Source of the DNA: Hemileia vastatrix
Taxonomy: Eukaryota; Basidiomycota; Pucciniomycetes; Pucciniales; Zaghouaniaceae
Length of the DNA stretch: 64,000 bases
Assembly: GCA_030280995.1 (NCBI GenBank)
Contig: JASXTE010000013.1
Coordinates: 11,439,001-11,503,000, forward strand
Direction: 5' to 3'
Shown piece by piece: positions 21,989-34,215 of the stretch (the stretch's first letter is position 1; every line of letters begins with the position of its first letter). Under the pieces are notes generated by a model. The model saw nothing but the letters and a program-made list of their open reading frames with translations, ran no database searches and had not been told where the DNA came from. Made by a program: the position numbers and the translations under genes.

Positions 21989-23131
21989 TGTCAGCCAGGC
22001 TATTCCAGGAGTCCAGTAAATGATATATAAATTATAAAACCCTAAAAAGTGGGTAAGACTTGTATTTAATGAATATAACTTAATATTTTATTGCATAATG
22101 AAATTATATAAGAATTTTATTATATACAAGTGTTACATTAAATTTATTGGTTATATATATTTTTATATATACAATTAAATTGAGCATAATATAATATATT
22201 CTACAAATAATGGCGCATTTTTATGTATTTAATAATTATAAATTTATATTTAATTAATTGAAAAACATATATTATAATTACAAGTGTAAATTTGATTTAT
22301 AATATATTTAAATTAATTACTTAAATTTATATATTAAATAATACCTCTCATATGATACTAAACAATAATTAAGGACGCTTCTTTTGACCCTTAATTGTGT
22401 TAGAAAAAAACAAATAAATTAATTTGGACTAAATTGAGATTAATTGCTTGTTTTGTTGCGTCAAATTATTTTTTGTTTCACTTAAAATATCCTTTAATCA
22501 GAATGTACCATCTGTTGGGAATTATATTTCTCATAGTTCCTATGTTTCCAATCTTGTTTAGTTATTCACTATTGTCACTTACTGATTTGGGAATTAATGG
22601 CGGGGAAATTGGATTCTTAATTGGGCTTTTAATTATTTGTTTCATGTTTTTCTCTATATTGTTATGTTTCATTTACTCTTTTGATATGTTTGTTTTATTC
22701 CATTCTAATCATTGTATTTACAAATATAGTAGCGCTTCAGAGGACCCATTGCCTATAAAAGGGCCTTGGATAATCCCCTGTAGCCTGATCACTTATTACA
22801 CACTCAACAATTTAAAGATAAATTTATTACACTTATTATTATTTTTATTAGTATTAAATTCTAATTAAAAATTCTAAATAACAATTTAAAGGTTGCCTTA
22901 AGTCTGATAGTAATTATATTGTTTGCCGCGCAGAACTCTTACTTAAATAATAATAATATTTATAAAACCAATTTGTTGTCACCTCTCAGATCACTCATCG
23001 TTGCCTTCTCTCAAATAAATTAAATAATTTTAATTGTTTTTATTTCTTTTACTTCTAAAACTATTACCTCCTTCTTTTCCTCCTCTCTTTTCTTCCCTCT
23101 TCTCTTATATCTTCTAGACGACTGACCGACA
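21989..23131 (+). repeat. 3' LTR of the young family-A element
   Basis: It aligns with 13953-15095 at a constant offset of 8036 with no indel. I counted five substitutions (for example A to G at 22260, and CATG to CTTT near 23075). The TATA box is at 22754-22761. Confidence 0.95.
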
Positions 23132-23136
23132 ACTTT

Positions 23137-26007
23137 GGTAGTAACATCTCTTATTACAATGATTCTCCTAATGAAGTGCTGATTCTGGAGCAAGATATCC
23201 AATATTTGGACAATGTATCTAGTACCCACAACTTGGACTTATCTTCAGTAGAGAATCTGAGATTATCAGATATATTACTGATAGCTCAGTAGTAATATCC
23301 CCCTTAAAAGCAACAGTTATCATTAATGGAAAAAATGTTGAAGTGGTTCTTGACTCTGGTGCTGGAGGTAGTTTAGTGTCTGATAAAGCATTTGCTTCAG
23401 TGGATAAAGATTATCATAGTAAATTATTACCCATGAAATATGAAAAATGGAAGGGTTATGGTTCTGTTTTATGTCCCATTGGAAAATACAAGACCACAAT
23501 ATTATTTAAGTATAATAGTGGCTTTGTAAGATCTATTTGTGAGTTTGTTTTTATGAAGAATGATAACTTATACAATTGGTTTATTATGGGTAATGAAATT
23601 TTGACCATTTTTGGTATCAAATTAGATTCAGAAAATAATTATTTCACATTGCGGTTCAATGGAAAAAGAAAATTTAAAATTTCTTCTTCTAAACCACTTT
23701 CTGCATACTTATTTAAATCTTGTAATTCATTGATTCAATTTAAAGGTAGATCTACTGAAGAAGTGGATAAGTTATTATCTGAATTTAAAACTGCTTCATT
23801 TGGTGATCATTTAACTAGTGCACAGAAAGATTCAATAATTGATTTGATTACATGTTTCCCTATGGCTTTTGCTCATGGATTCCATGAATTAGGAGTTGTC
23901 AAAGAGGAAATGAAAATTTTTATATCATGTAATTTGAGTGATCTTACTCCTAGCCTTAAGAATCAGCCCTATCCTGCTTCTCCCACTAAGAGGAAAGACA
24001 TTGAAGATAATATTTCTACCTTATTAAAAATGAATATTATTGAAAAAGTAGATGTTACCCCAAAATATTGTGTCATTTTCCCATACTTAATCTCTTATGA
24101 GAAAGATAAGGCTATATTATGTGAGGATTATAGAGCATTAAATAATTATAGAGTGGATGATACTTACCCTTTACCCAGGATAAAATTAATACATGCAACC
24201 TTACAGGGTTCAAAGGTTATTAGTTGTCTGGATGTAAATAAAGCTTATCACCAAGTACCTGCAGAAAAGAACTCCTAAATTTCTTGCTTATTGCAACACA
24301 TATGGGAATATTTAGCTATATTAGAATGCCATTTGGTCCCAAAAACTCGCCCTCAGTTTTTCAAAAATTGATGGATAATGCTTTTCATCAGGAAATAATT
24401 GAAGGTTGGTTAATGGTCTATATTGATGACATAATAGTTTTCTCTAAAACCTTTGATGAACACACCACCCACTTAAATAGATTCTTTCAAAAAATGGATG
24501 ACATTAACATGAATTTATCTTTGAAAAAGTGTAAATTTGGTTTTCAATCCTTGAAAGTCCTGGGTCATGTTGTGTCACACTTACAGATCTGTGTAGACCA
24601 AAATAAAGTTGCTGCAATGCAGAATGTGAAAGCACAAAATTCTGTGAAAGAAATTCAAATTTATTTGGGAATATATGGCTATTATAGACAATATATAAGT
24701 AATTATCAAGTCACAGCCTTACCTCTTACAAAATTGACCAGAAAACATGTAGCTTTTATCTGGAATGAGGAAACACAAAAAGCATTTAATACATTTAAAA
24801 AAATGTTTGATGACTTCCCCAATCCTGGATCTCCCAGATTATAATAAACCTTTTTTCATCTACATAGATGCAAGTTTTGTTGGACTAGGAGCTTCCCTCC
24901 ACCAGAAACAAATTATAAATGATAAATTTTCAGAAGTTTTTATTTGTTATATTTCAAGAACCTTAAGAAACAGTAAATTGAAATATGGTGCCACCTAATT
25001 AGAGTGTCTAGCAGTTGTATGGGCCATAGAAAGACTTCATTACTACCTGGATGATCAGAAATTTAAATTGGTTACTGACTTTAGTGCAGTAAAATACCTC
25101 TTAAACCTAAAGACACCAAACAGAAATATATTTAGATGGAACCTAGCTGTTCAAGTGTATAGAGGTAGAATGACAATTATTCACAGAGCTGGTAATTTTC
25201 ATTCAAATGTGGATATTCCATCACGATTGCCTTTACCAAATAATGATTCCAGTACTACCTATGCACCAGAAGATGATACAGCTTATATACATGGTATATA
25301 TATTGTTGATATGGAGAAAGAATTATTGCAATTAATTCTGGACTCATATGAGAATAATTTTGATCTAATAGCTAGTAACAATCTTGAATGATCCAAAGAA
25401 TGCTTCAATCCAATAATTGATAAAAACTCTTCCTCCAAAGTATCAAAATTCTTTGAATAAAGAAAATTTTCCATTGAGGATGGTTATATTTATTACAGGA
25501 GAAACCTTACTAATGTCATTTTAATTCCTCCTTCAATGAAAGAAACCATCTTAAAACTCTGACATTATGACATATTAGCTTGTCATTTTGATCTAGAAAG
25601 AACCATTGTCAGGATAAAAAACACTGCATGGTGGGATAATATGTCTGAAGACACAAAGTTATATGTTGAATCCTGTTATTCTTGCCAAAAATATAAAAGA
25701 TCAACAGGTAAAAGAGTAGGGTTAATGCAACATATTGAAGCATCTGATTCTCCTTGGCAAATCATTAATATGTATTTTGTCAATGGTCTTCCTTTAGCAG
25801 GTAAAGACAGGTATAATTCTTGTTGGGTAATAGTAGATAGATTCACCAAAATGTGTAAATTTATTCCCACCCATAAAGATATATCCACCAAAGATTTAGC
25901 TTTCTTATGGAGATGACATATGTTTAATGTTGTTGGATTTTCCCAAAGCCATAATCTCTGACAGAGAACCTAAATTTACATCTGAATTCTGGATGTCATT
26001 GATGAAT
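23137..26007 (+). pseudogene. Protease-RT-RNase H-integrase relic of the old family-A element
   Basis: It resumes exactly after the ACTTT duplication and aligns with the young copy: protease LDSGAGGS at about 23350; RT with YIDD at about 24421; RNase H about 24850-25180; integrase finger and part of the core about 25560-25960. Breaks include a TAA near 24276, a frameshift near 24830, TAA at 24997, TGA near 25560 and TGA near 25915. It is then cut by the inverted solo A LTR at 26013 within the integrase core. Confidence 0.92.
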
Positions 26008-26012
26008 ATATG

Positions 26013-27289
26013 TATCGGCCAGTCGTCTAGAAGAAGAGGAGAAAGAAGGAGAAAAAGGAGAGGAGGGAAAGAGGTAATATAGAGGGGATTTAAATAAAAT
26101 AATCAAGTGCTATAATTATTTTAAAAGGGAGTCAACGAGTAGACTGTGAGGACTTTGTACGACAGTGAGGTTTCTAATAAATTTTAATATAATTATTTAA
26201 TAAGTAGTTATTTTCAATGCGCGGCAGACACTATTAATTATTATTAAACCTATTTCAACCTTAGTTATTTATATAGAATTTTGATTAGAATTTATAGTAC
26301 TAATAAAAATAATAATAAATGTAATATAAATAAATTTTTAAATGATGAGTGTATAATAAGTGATGGGTTAAAGGGGATTACCCAAGGCCCTTTTGCAGAC
26401 CAAGGGACCTCTGAAGCGCCAAAAATCATTAAATACAAAAGAGTAATAAGCTAAAACAAAAATATAAAAGAGTAGAAATGAAAAATGGATATTAAGAGAA
26501 AAATATGAAACAATTAACTAAAAACCCGTGAGTAATTAACCATTTTCCCACCATGACTTTCCAAAACACTTAATTAAAATAATTAGTAACCAAGTAAGTC
26601 TGAAACATGAGAACAATGAGTAAAATAATCCAAAAAAGACATTATAGTGACATGTAAAGGTTTTAAGTAAAACAAATAAAATTATTTTCACGCCAAAAAT
26701 TCATATAATAAATTCAATACAGTTTAAAGCAGTTTTAATTAATTGTTTTAACTATGTAATTAATCCAATAATTAGTTTAAATGAAACATATAATTAATTT
26801 AATGATATTTGTAATTTAAAGTGGGTATTTTAATACTATGTTATTAAATAAGTGTTATAATTTATTTAATAATTTTTCCTGACACAATTAAGGGTCAAAA
26901 GAAGCGCCCAATATTATTGTTTAATAATATATGAAGTTTTATTTAATATATAAATTTAAATAATTAATTTAATTACATTATAAGTCAATTTTACATATAT
27001 AATTATAATATATGTTTGTAATTAATTAATTATTAATTTATAATTATTAAATACATAAAAAATGCGCCATTAATTGTAGAATATAAAATATATTATGCTT
27101 AATTTAAATGTATAAAAATTTATATAACAATAAAATTGATATAACACTTATATTTAATAAGATACTTATATAATTTTATTATGCAATAAAATATTAATTT
27201 ATATACATAAAATACAATTCTTACGCCCTCTTTCAGGTCCAATAAATTAACATATCATTTACTGGGCTCCTGGTATAGCCTAGCTGACA
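26013..27289 (-). mobile_element. Inverted family-A solo LTR inside the old element
   Basis: The 1277-bp LTR has ATATG duplications at 26008-26012 and 27290-27294. On the minus strand it starts TGTCAGCTAGGCTATACCAG and ends near GACTGGCCGATA, with its terminal CA mutated. No internal sequence remains. Confidence 0.9.
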
Positions 27290-27294
27290 ATATG

Positions 27295-28127
27295 TGACTG
27301 TGAGTTGAAATTATCTACTTCTCACCATCCATAAACTGATGGTTTAGCTTAAAGAATAATTCAAACTCTGGGGGATAAGATTAAAAGGTATTGTGTCTTT
27401 TGATTAGAATATAAATATAATGACAGATTAACTCATGACTGGGTTACTCTACTACCAGGTCTTTAATTTGCCTATAATAGCACTGTTCACTCTGTCACTG
27501 AGAAAAATCCTTTTGAGCTCTGGCTAGGTTATCTCACAAATACTCCTACTCAAATTCTCAATAATAAATTTCCAAAGTTGGAACTAAATCCTAGTATAAA
27601 AAATTTTATGCAAATGCAAAAAATATGCAGAAAACATGCTCAAAGTTGTATTGACAAGGCATTTGAATATAAGAAAAAAAGATGGGATGAATCCCATAAA
27701 GAATACACATTTTGTAAGGGTGATGAAGTACTTATATCTACACTTCACCTCAATTTACAGGGAAATAACAAATTAAAGATCCATTTTAAGTCTATTTGTT
27801 GTTATAAGAATGGTTGGTGATAATGCAGTAGAATTAGAACTGTATTCTCCATATGATAGAAAACATCCTGTTTTCCCCATTTCCCTGCTAAAGCCTTATA
27901 CTTCCAACAGTGACTTATTTCCTAAAAGAAAAGGTAGACCTAAGAAAGATCCTCAAGAAGTCACAGAGACTGGGGAAATTGATAAAATTCTCAATGATAG
28001 AATTTTCACTGCTGAAAAGGGTACTGAATATTTATTGAGATACAAAAATAAATCATCTGAGCATGATTCATGGATACCTGGAAAAGAAATCTCTAACCTT
28101 TCAACTCTAATAAAAAGTATATGAAGA
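27295..28127 (+). pseudogene. Integrase C-terminus and chromodomain relic of the old family-A element
   Basis: This continues the integrase core (HHP then a stop, then TDGL). It runs through KAFEYKKKRWDESHKEYTF and SPYDRKHPVFPISLLKPY to a chromodomain (EYLLRYKNKSSEHDSWIP) that is still open. A frameshift lies near 27810 and several stops occur before 27578. Confidence 0.9.
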
Positions 28128-28170
28128 AAAAATCTTAGCATTTTTTTATTTGTTTTTTAGAGTGAGGGAG

Positions 28171-29410
28171 TGTCAGCCAGGCTGTACCAGGAGTCCAGTA
28201 AATGTTATAACACTTTATTGGACCTTAAAATAGAAATTTTTTTATTTATATTATGCATGCAAGTAAAGATTATATTGAGCAATAAAATAACATAAATAAC
28301 TCAAAATAATAAATTAAAATTAGAGTTATATGAATCTATTACTATATAAATTGTATATACAATTAAATAAATAAATAATACATTATATTCTATAAAGTAT
28401 GAGCGCTTTTTTATGTATTTAATAATTATAAATTATTAATTAATTAATATAATATTATATTATACTTGTAATTTATAAATTTAAATTATAGTTTTATACA
28501 TATTCTATAATCCATAAATATTGGGCACTTTTTTGACCCTTGATTATGTCAGAAAAATTATTAAATAAGTTAAACACTTACTTAATAAAAATATTATAAT
28601 TCTTACTTTAAATTAGTAATCTCATTAAATTAATTAATTTTTTGACTCAAAATAGTTATCACATTAATGAAATATTTAAAAACCATTGTTTGTCCATATT
28701 TTATACTAAATTAATTATTTACATTAAAATTTTGTGTAAAAAATAGTATACTTTTTTTCACTTAAAAAGTGACTATTTTTCTTAATCATTGAAAACTTTT
28801 TTTAAATTAAATGGTTAAATTTTTTTAGTTTCAAAATAATTTAATGTCCTACATAATTTTGGTACAGTGTCTGGGTTTTAATTGGTGGGAAATGGGCTCT
28901 TACTCATGTTTTAGTTACTTGTTTCAGCTTCAAAAGTATTTTCTTGTTACATTTACTTTATTTTGTTTTAATTTATTTCTCATGTTTTACATACATATTT
29001 AGGGTGCTTCAGAGGGCCCTTTTGCCTATATAAGGGCATTGGGTAATCCCCTGAAGCCCCATCACTTGCATTATTAATCTTACATTACTCTTTATTGCTA
29101 TAATAAATAAAAGAAAAACTTATTCTACATTAATAAATTATATTGCGGTAACTAACCCTTTAATAATTAAATGTATTATACAGTTAGTATGTTGCTTTAA
29201 GATATTTTTTAATATTATTTGATTGTGTTGTTTAAAGCAGAGAAAATAGAGTACTTACAAAGTCATAATAATCAAGTATCCTTTACAAGTCCCTAAGAAC
29301 TCCCATTGTTGTCTTTCCTATTTGTACCTCTTTCAAAATAACTTCTTCCTCTTCTTCTTCTCCTTCTTCTTCTTGAAATTTTCCTATTACTTCTTGACAA
29401 CCAGCCAATA
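28171..29410 (+). repeat. 3' LTR of the old family-A element
   Basis: It starts TGTCAGCCAGGCTGTACC and ends TTCTTGACAACCAGCCAATA. A promoter motif GCCTATATAAGG lies near 29024. A CTT-rich microsatellite lies at about 29342-29375. The right flank ATTTG nearly matches the left flank AATTG. Confidence 0.88.
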
Positions 29411-29491
29411 ATTTGTCCCTTATTTAAGTTTATGTAATTTAACGTAAGACTCTACTAGACTCTTAGTATAGCCTGGCTTAAAGCATCCCAC

Positions 29492-30266
29492 CTATTTAAA
29501 ATTCTCAATAGAGCTATCAATGAAGAGATGTCCTTGATAAACATTCAAACATAAACACATGCCCCTAAAAATCCTCTGACTTCAGTAGTATTTTTGGGTC
29601 TTGGCCAGGACTCAATTTTTTTAACCTTCTTCTTTGACATAATTTTACCCTCTCTGCATACCACATGACCAATAATATCCAAAGATTATATAAAAAAAAG
29701 AAAACTTTGAACCAGAAATATTCAAACCAGCCTCTTCAATCCTCAACAAAATCCTCTCTAGAACAACAGCATATTCCAGATGAATTTATGTATCTTCAGG
29801 TTCTCCTCCAACACTTCATTATCATAATATGTTGTGGGAACTTTAATTTCACCATCATAAATAGATATACCAGCTTATTGTTGAATTTCATCTTGAAGAA
29901 TCTAAGCCATCTGAGCCTGATGAACAGCAACCAAATTTGTTGAACCTTGAGGTATCTTGTTAAGTGTAACCTTCCAATCGGAGTATCAAAAATAGTGAGA
30001 GGCCTAGAATTAGGATGAAATTTTCTATCATAATGTCACTTCATAATATCACCTAATCCATAACACACTCTCCCAGAAAATTCTCCCAAAAACTCTTCTG
30101 CACCAGGTGGTATACAAGCATTCTTTATTTTAACCCTATTCAATTCCCTAAGTTCATTAACTACCCTGATCTTACCATTAAATTTCTTGATGAAAGATAC
30201 TACAATAGAATAACTTGATGAATACTTTTCATATATCACTTTTTTAATTTGTCCTTTAATGACTTT
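29492..30266 (-). pseudogene. Reverse transcriptase/RNase H relic of gypsy family D
   Basis: Minus-strand reading shows the start of an RT palm (NGKIRVVNELRELNRVKIKN, then IPPGAEEFLGEFSGR and YGLGDIMK). Further left come degraded FDTPIGRL-, SGSKF- and GHVVC-like stretches of the RT-RNase H connection. These motifs differ from family A, so this is a second gypsy lineage. It is cut on the right by H2 (TSD AAT at 30267) and on the left by the family-A LTR nest. The matching upstream part lies at 38733 and beyond. Confidence 0.8.
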
Positions 30267-30583
30267 AATAGGGGGTTTCAGTTCTGGCAAATACACACTT
30301 ATTTAAGTGCAGATTTCCGAAACACACTAGCCCCAATACTGGTGGATTTCAAAGTGAAATAAGTCACTTATTTCACTCAAATCCGCACTTTCTCAACCAA
30401 AAGTGCTGATTTCACCATAAAGTCCCATTTCACTGCTTTGTCAGCATCATCCCAATCATACAGAGCACTCCGCAGCATAACACTTCATAACACAAAACAT
30501 CATACATCATTTACATTTTCATATCATATCATATAAGAGTCATGCCTTCCTCACTTTCAAATTGTGATAAATTACATAAAGCA

Positions 30584-31694
30584 ATGACTTTCATGGCTCT
30601 TTAACTGCTCTTGGACTCTGATTGCGATTCTGATTCTGATCTAGAAGAAGATTTTGTCTTTTTATCAAAAATGGCCACAAAACGTTACCTTCTTCCCAGA
30701 AGGCCTCAAGTACACCATCCAAACACTTCTTAACCTATCTACACCCAGTTTTAGACAGTTGTTCAGGACCTCTCCGGATTTTTTCCTTAAATTGCTTGAG
30801 CTTATTCAGGATCATCCCATGTCTCACAATAATTCTCAAAAAGAACAACGACATCCTTCAATTCAATTGGCCATCACACTATGTTGTTTGGGTTCTAATG
30901 GTAACAGAGCCGCTTTGAAATGTTTAGAGAGTGTCTTTGATTTAGGGTATGGTTCAGTTAAAACTTATACCAAACAATGCATCACTGCCATCAACTCCTT
31001 GGAATCTCAACTTCTCACCTGGCCAACAAAAGAAGAACGTCTTGAATCATCTCAGGTTATGCAAGCAGAGGGCTTCCCAGGATGTATTAGTTTTGTTGAT
31101 GGTACTACTATTCCTTTGAGCCAGAAATCTGCTCAAGGTGGAAACAACTACTTTGACCGTAAAAAGAGGTAGATTATTTTTAACTCCTTTCATTCTCTTT
31201 GAAACTAACACAAACAAATATATCTTCTTTATAGATATTCAATTTCCGTTCAGCTTATATGTGACATAAACAAAAAATTTATATCATTCTTCGCTGGCTA
31301 TTCTGGCTCATGTCATGACTCCTACATCTTCCAAAAAATGCAAATTTCAAATGAACCTGAAAAATTCTTTGATGAAGATCAGTATCTTCTTGCAGATTCT
31401 GCTTATGTGAATGGAAAGTATGTACTTCCTGCTTTTCGGGGAGCAGCTTCAAAAGACAGTCAAAACGCCAAGTTCAACAATCATTTGGCAAAGTCAAGAG
31501 TCCATATTGAACATTCTATTGGAATCTTGAAAGGCCGTTTTTCTAGTTTAAGGGAAATAAGAAGTCCTCTTAGAAATAAATCTGAAATGGAGGGGGTGAT
31601 CAACTGGATTCTGTGTCACACTATACTTCATAACCTACTTGCTGACCTCAAAGATCAATGGTTAGAGCTGTATGAAGATGAACAAGTTAATTAA
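30584..31694 (+). pseudogene. HARBI1-like DDE transposase (H2), catalytic core open
   Basis: Exon 1 ends at 31168 and exon 2 starts at 31235 across a 66-nt GT-AG intron in the same place as in H1. The core is complete: FVDGTTIPLSQK (Asp), YLLADSAYVNGKY (Asp), RVHIEHSIGILKGRF (Glu), then LCHTILHNLLADL. The core frame is open from about 30654 to TAA at 31692. The N-terminus after ATG 30584 has a TAA and a frameshift near 30720 relative to H1, so a full-length protein is unlikely unless translation starts inside or another splice form exists. Confidence 0.8.
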
Positions 31695-32270
31695 CCTCCG
31701 ACTATATCCAACACTTCTATTTCTTAATCAACTAGTATAAGGGCAAAAATTCTTCCAATAACACTCCAACATTTTTCAACGCAGTTTTTTTTCATACTCT
31801 TCAAATGATTAATTCACATGTTTTATTCACTGAGAATGGTAATTTTTTTTGGCATATTTATTTTGTTTTTGAATTTTCTGTTACACTATGTGGGAAAGTG
31901 GTGTCGCAGGCTATCCTGAAACAGCCAATTGCAAGCCAAAAATTGGCCTTGAAAATTACAAAGGACCAATTAAGATATCTTGTGACAGCAATTACTGTCT
32001 CTGCACATCCCTTTCATTCTGCTTGACTCTTTTTTATCTTTATCTTTTTTTTATTATCCTTATTTTATCACATACAACATTGCCTTTGATAAGGACTCAT
32101 TTTAACACCAGGTTATTCAAACAAATTATTAAAAAAAGACAATTTTCTCATTGCCATTGAAATCTTTAGCTAAAGAAAAATCACCAAAAATCTCAGGAAT
32201 ATTTACAGAAAAAAAATTTAATCATCTGTAAACATAGTTTTATTTACTGTCTCTTCAGCTCCCCCTTGAT
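31695..32270. other. Spacer between H2 transposase and satellite
   Basis: I see no supportable gene. The short open stretches overlap each other, have biased T-rich composition and match nothing in H1. Confidence 0.4.
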
Positions 32271-32280
32271 ACTCATAATT

Positions 32281-33810
32281 TATTTTTGATTGAAGATGGA
32301 AATGGTGGTAAGTGGAGGAGGGGGAGGTGGCAATGGTGGCAATCGGAGATTGTGATGGAGGTGGAGGTGGAGGTAGAGGTAGAGGTGGAGGTGGAGACGG
32401 GAGGAGGAGGTGGAGGAGGTGGAGCTGGAGGTGGAGGCGAGAGGAGGTGAGAGCAGGAAGTGGTGGAGGTGGAGGCAAGAGGTGGTGGAGGTAGAGGTGG
32501 AGGTGGAGGCGAGAGGGGGTGGAGGTGGAGGTGGTGGAGATGGAGGTGGAGGTGGAGGCAAGAGGTGGTGGAGGTAGAGGTGGAGGTGGAGGCGAGAGGG
32601 GGTGGAGGTGGAGGTGGTGGTGGCGGATGCAAGAGGAGGAGGTGGTGGAGGTGGTGGAGATGGAGGTGGAGGTGGAGGCAAGAGATGGTGGAGGTAGAGG
32701 TGGAGGTGGAGGAGAGAGGTGGTGGAGGTGGAGGTGGAGGTGTAGAAGGCAAGAGGAGGCAAGAGGAGGAGGTGGAGGTGAAGGCAAGAGGAGGCAAGAG
32801 GAGGTGGAGGTGGAGGTGGTGGAGGCAGGAGGAGGCAAGAGGAGGTCAGAGGAGGCAAGAGGAGGAGGTGGTGGAGGTGGTGGAGATGGAGGTGGAGGTG
32901 GAGGAAGGAGGTGGTGAAGGTGGAGGTGGAGGTGGAGGCAAGAGGAGGCAAGAGGAGGCAAGAGGAGGAGGAGGTGGAGGTGGAGGTGGAGGCGAGAGGT
33001 GGTGGAGGTGGAGGTGGTGGTGGTGGAGGCAAGAGGAGGCAAGAGGAGGAGGGGAGGTGGAGGCAAGAGGAGGCAAGAGGAGGAGGGAAGGTGGAGGCAA
33101 GAGGAGGCTAGAGGTGGTGGAGGTGGAGGCAAGAGGAGGTGAGAGGAGGTGGAGGTAGAGGAGGCGAGAGGAGGAGGAGGAAATAGGAGGTGGAGGTGGA
33201 GGTAGAGGCGAGAGGTGGTGAGGGGTGGATATAAGCACCCATAAAACTCCACCTCCACCTCTCTCCTCCTCTTGCCTCCACCTCCACCTCTTCTCTCCTC
33301 CACCACCTCTCTCCTCCTCTCGCATCCACCACCTCTCATCTCCACCTCCACATCCTATTGCCTCCTCTTGCCTCCTCTTGCCTCCTCTTGCCTCCTCTTG
33401 CCTCCTCTTGCCTCCTCTTGCCTCCTCTTGCCTCCTCTTGCCTCCTCTTGCCTCCTCTTGCCTCCTCTTGCCTCCTCTTGCCTCCTCTTTCCTCCTCTTG
33501 CCTCCTCTTGCCTCCACCTCCTCTTGCCTCCTCTTGCCTCCACCTCCACCTCCTCCTCCACCACCACCACCACCACCACCACCACCTCCTCCTCTTGCCT
33601 CCTCTACCTCCTCTTCTTGCCTCCTTTTTCCTCCACCTCCACCTCCTCTTGCCACCACCACCTTCACCTCCACCTCTCGTCACCACCATCTCCACCTCTG
33701 CCTCCTCTCACCACCACCATCTCCATCTCCACCTCCTCTCACCACCACTATCTTCACCTCCACCTCAACCTTCACCCCTCTCTCCACCACCATTTCCATC
33801 TCCACCTTAG
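32281..33810. repeat. Strand-switching GGAGGT/ACCTCC satellite
   Basis: From about 32290 to 33230 the plus strand is almost pure purine plus T, built from GGAGGT, GGAGGC and AAGAGGAGGC units. From about 33240 to 33810 it is the complementary CCTCCACCTCC and CCTCTTGCCTC type. The whole is a large imperfect inverted repeat with its centre near 33235. Long open frames in all six frames here come from the repeat and are not genes. It lies between the H2 transposase and oxygenase, where H1 has only a T-rich spacer. Confidence 0.9.
33361..33510 (+). repeat. 10-bp minisatellite CCTCCTCTTG, 15 units
   Basis: Fifteen head-to-tail units of CCTCCTCTTG with a single variant (CCTCCTCTTT at 33481-33490). 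Homogeneity points to recent expansion or conversion within the larger satellite. Confidence 0.92.
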
Positions 33811-34215
33811 GTGAGTTTTTTTTTAAATGTGTTTAATCTTTTTGACATTTAAATTTTTTTTCAGATCAAAAAAATCTCTTCTTCAGATTCACCCCTTACT
33901 TCTCTATCATCTTCATCTTTATCCTCTTTATCATCTTCATCTTTATCATCTCTATCATCTTCTTCAAAATAAATTTCAATACAATCATCTTCTAAATCAT
34001 CAAAAAATTTAATGATAATCAGTCTCATCAGAATAAAAGATATCTGAAAAAAAAAATTCATCTTCTAAATTATCAAAAAAATTAAAGATAATCAGTCTCA
34101 TCAGAAGAAAAGATATCTGAAAAAAAAATTCTCTGCGAATGTTTTTTTTGTCATATCCAAAAAAATTTTTTTCATAAAACTAAAGTAGATAAAAAAAAAT
34201 TAATATCCAAAAAAA

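Larger units (their letters stand above)
13953..23131 (+). mobile_element. Young full-length family-A Ty3/gypsy chromovirus
   Basis: This is a complete 9179-bp element with a perfect ACTTT target duplication (13948-13952 and 23132-23136). Its 1143-bp LTRs differ at five positions by eye. The internal region has a leader, a small spliced ORF, an open gag-pol frame and a polypurine tract. It landed inside the gag of an older copy of its own family. Nothing obvious prevents activity, apart from doubt about how gag translation starts. Confidence 0.95.
8561..29410 (+). mobile_element. Old family-A Ty3/gypsy element, heavily interrupted
   Basis: Its LTRs run 8561-10810 and 28171-29410, both starting TGTCAGCCAGGCTGTACCAGGAG, with flanks AATTG and ATTTG (one mismatch). 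Subtracting the B2 LTR and the MITE makes the 5' LTR about 1241 bp, matching the 1240-bp 3' LTR. Internal gag-pol is a pseudogene in three pieces, split by a young A element and an inverted solo A LTR. The polypurine tract AGAGTGAGGGAG (28159-28170) is the same as in the young copy. Confidence 0.88.
376..29491 (-). mobile_element. Interrupted, inverted family-A LTR (outermost layer of nest 1)
   Basis: The pieces 376-798, about 1630-2243, 8379-8560 and 29411-29491 together resemble the reverse complement of the family-A LTR. The left edge (TGTTGGCAGGTC then TCTAGAAG) matches the inverted LTR tail seen at 26013. The sequence beside H1 matches the stretch of that LTR carrying TTAAATACATAAA and a GCGCC-like motif. 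The right edge ends in TAGTATAGCCTGGCTT, a decayed inverted TGTCAGCC terminus. It is split by a B solo LTR, Harbinger H1 and the old A element. No clear target duplication flanks it (AGATC on the left, roughly AGCATC on the right), so the limits are approximate. Confidence 0.45.

Noticed and set aside
11560..28127. Repeat-induced point mutation as the cause of stops in the old family-A copy
   Set aside because: Some stops fit CAA or CAG to TAA/TAG, but others need GAA to TAA or AAA to TAA, and indels are common. By eye this is general decay, not a clear C-to-T pattern.
33361..33510. CRISPR-like array
   Set aside because: Head-to-tail 10-bp minisatellite with no spacers, in a eukaryotic context.
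32218..33836. Many long open frames on both strands (Gly/Arg/Glu-rich or Pro/Ser/His-rich)
   Set aside because: All come from the GGAGGT/ACCTCC satellite, which lacks stop codons in every frame; no ordinary protein composition.
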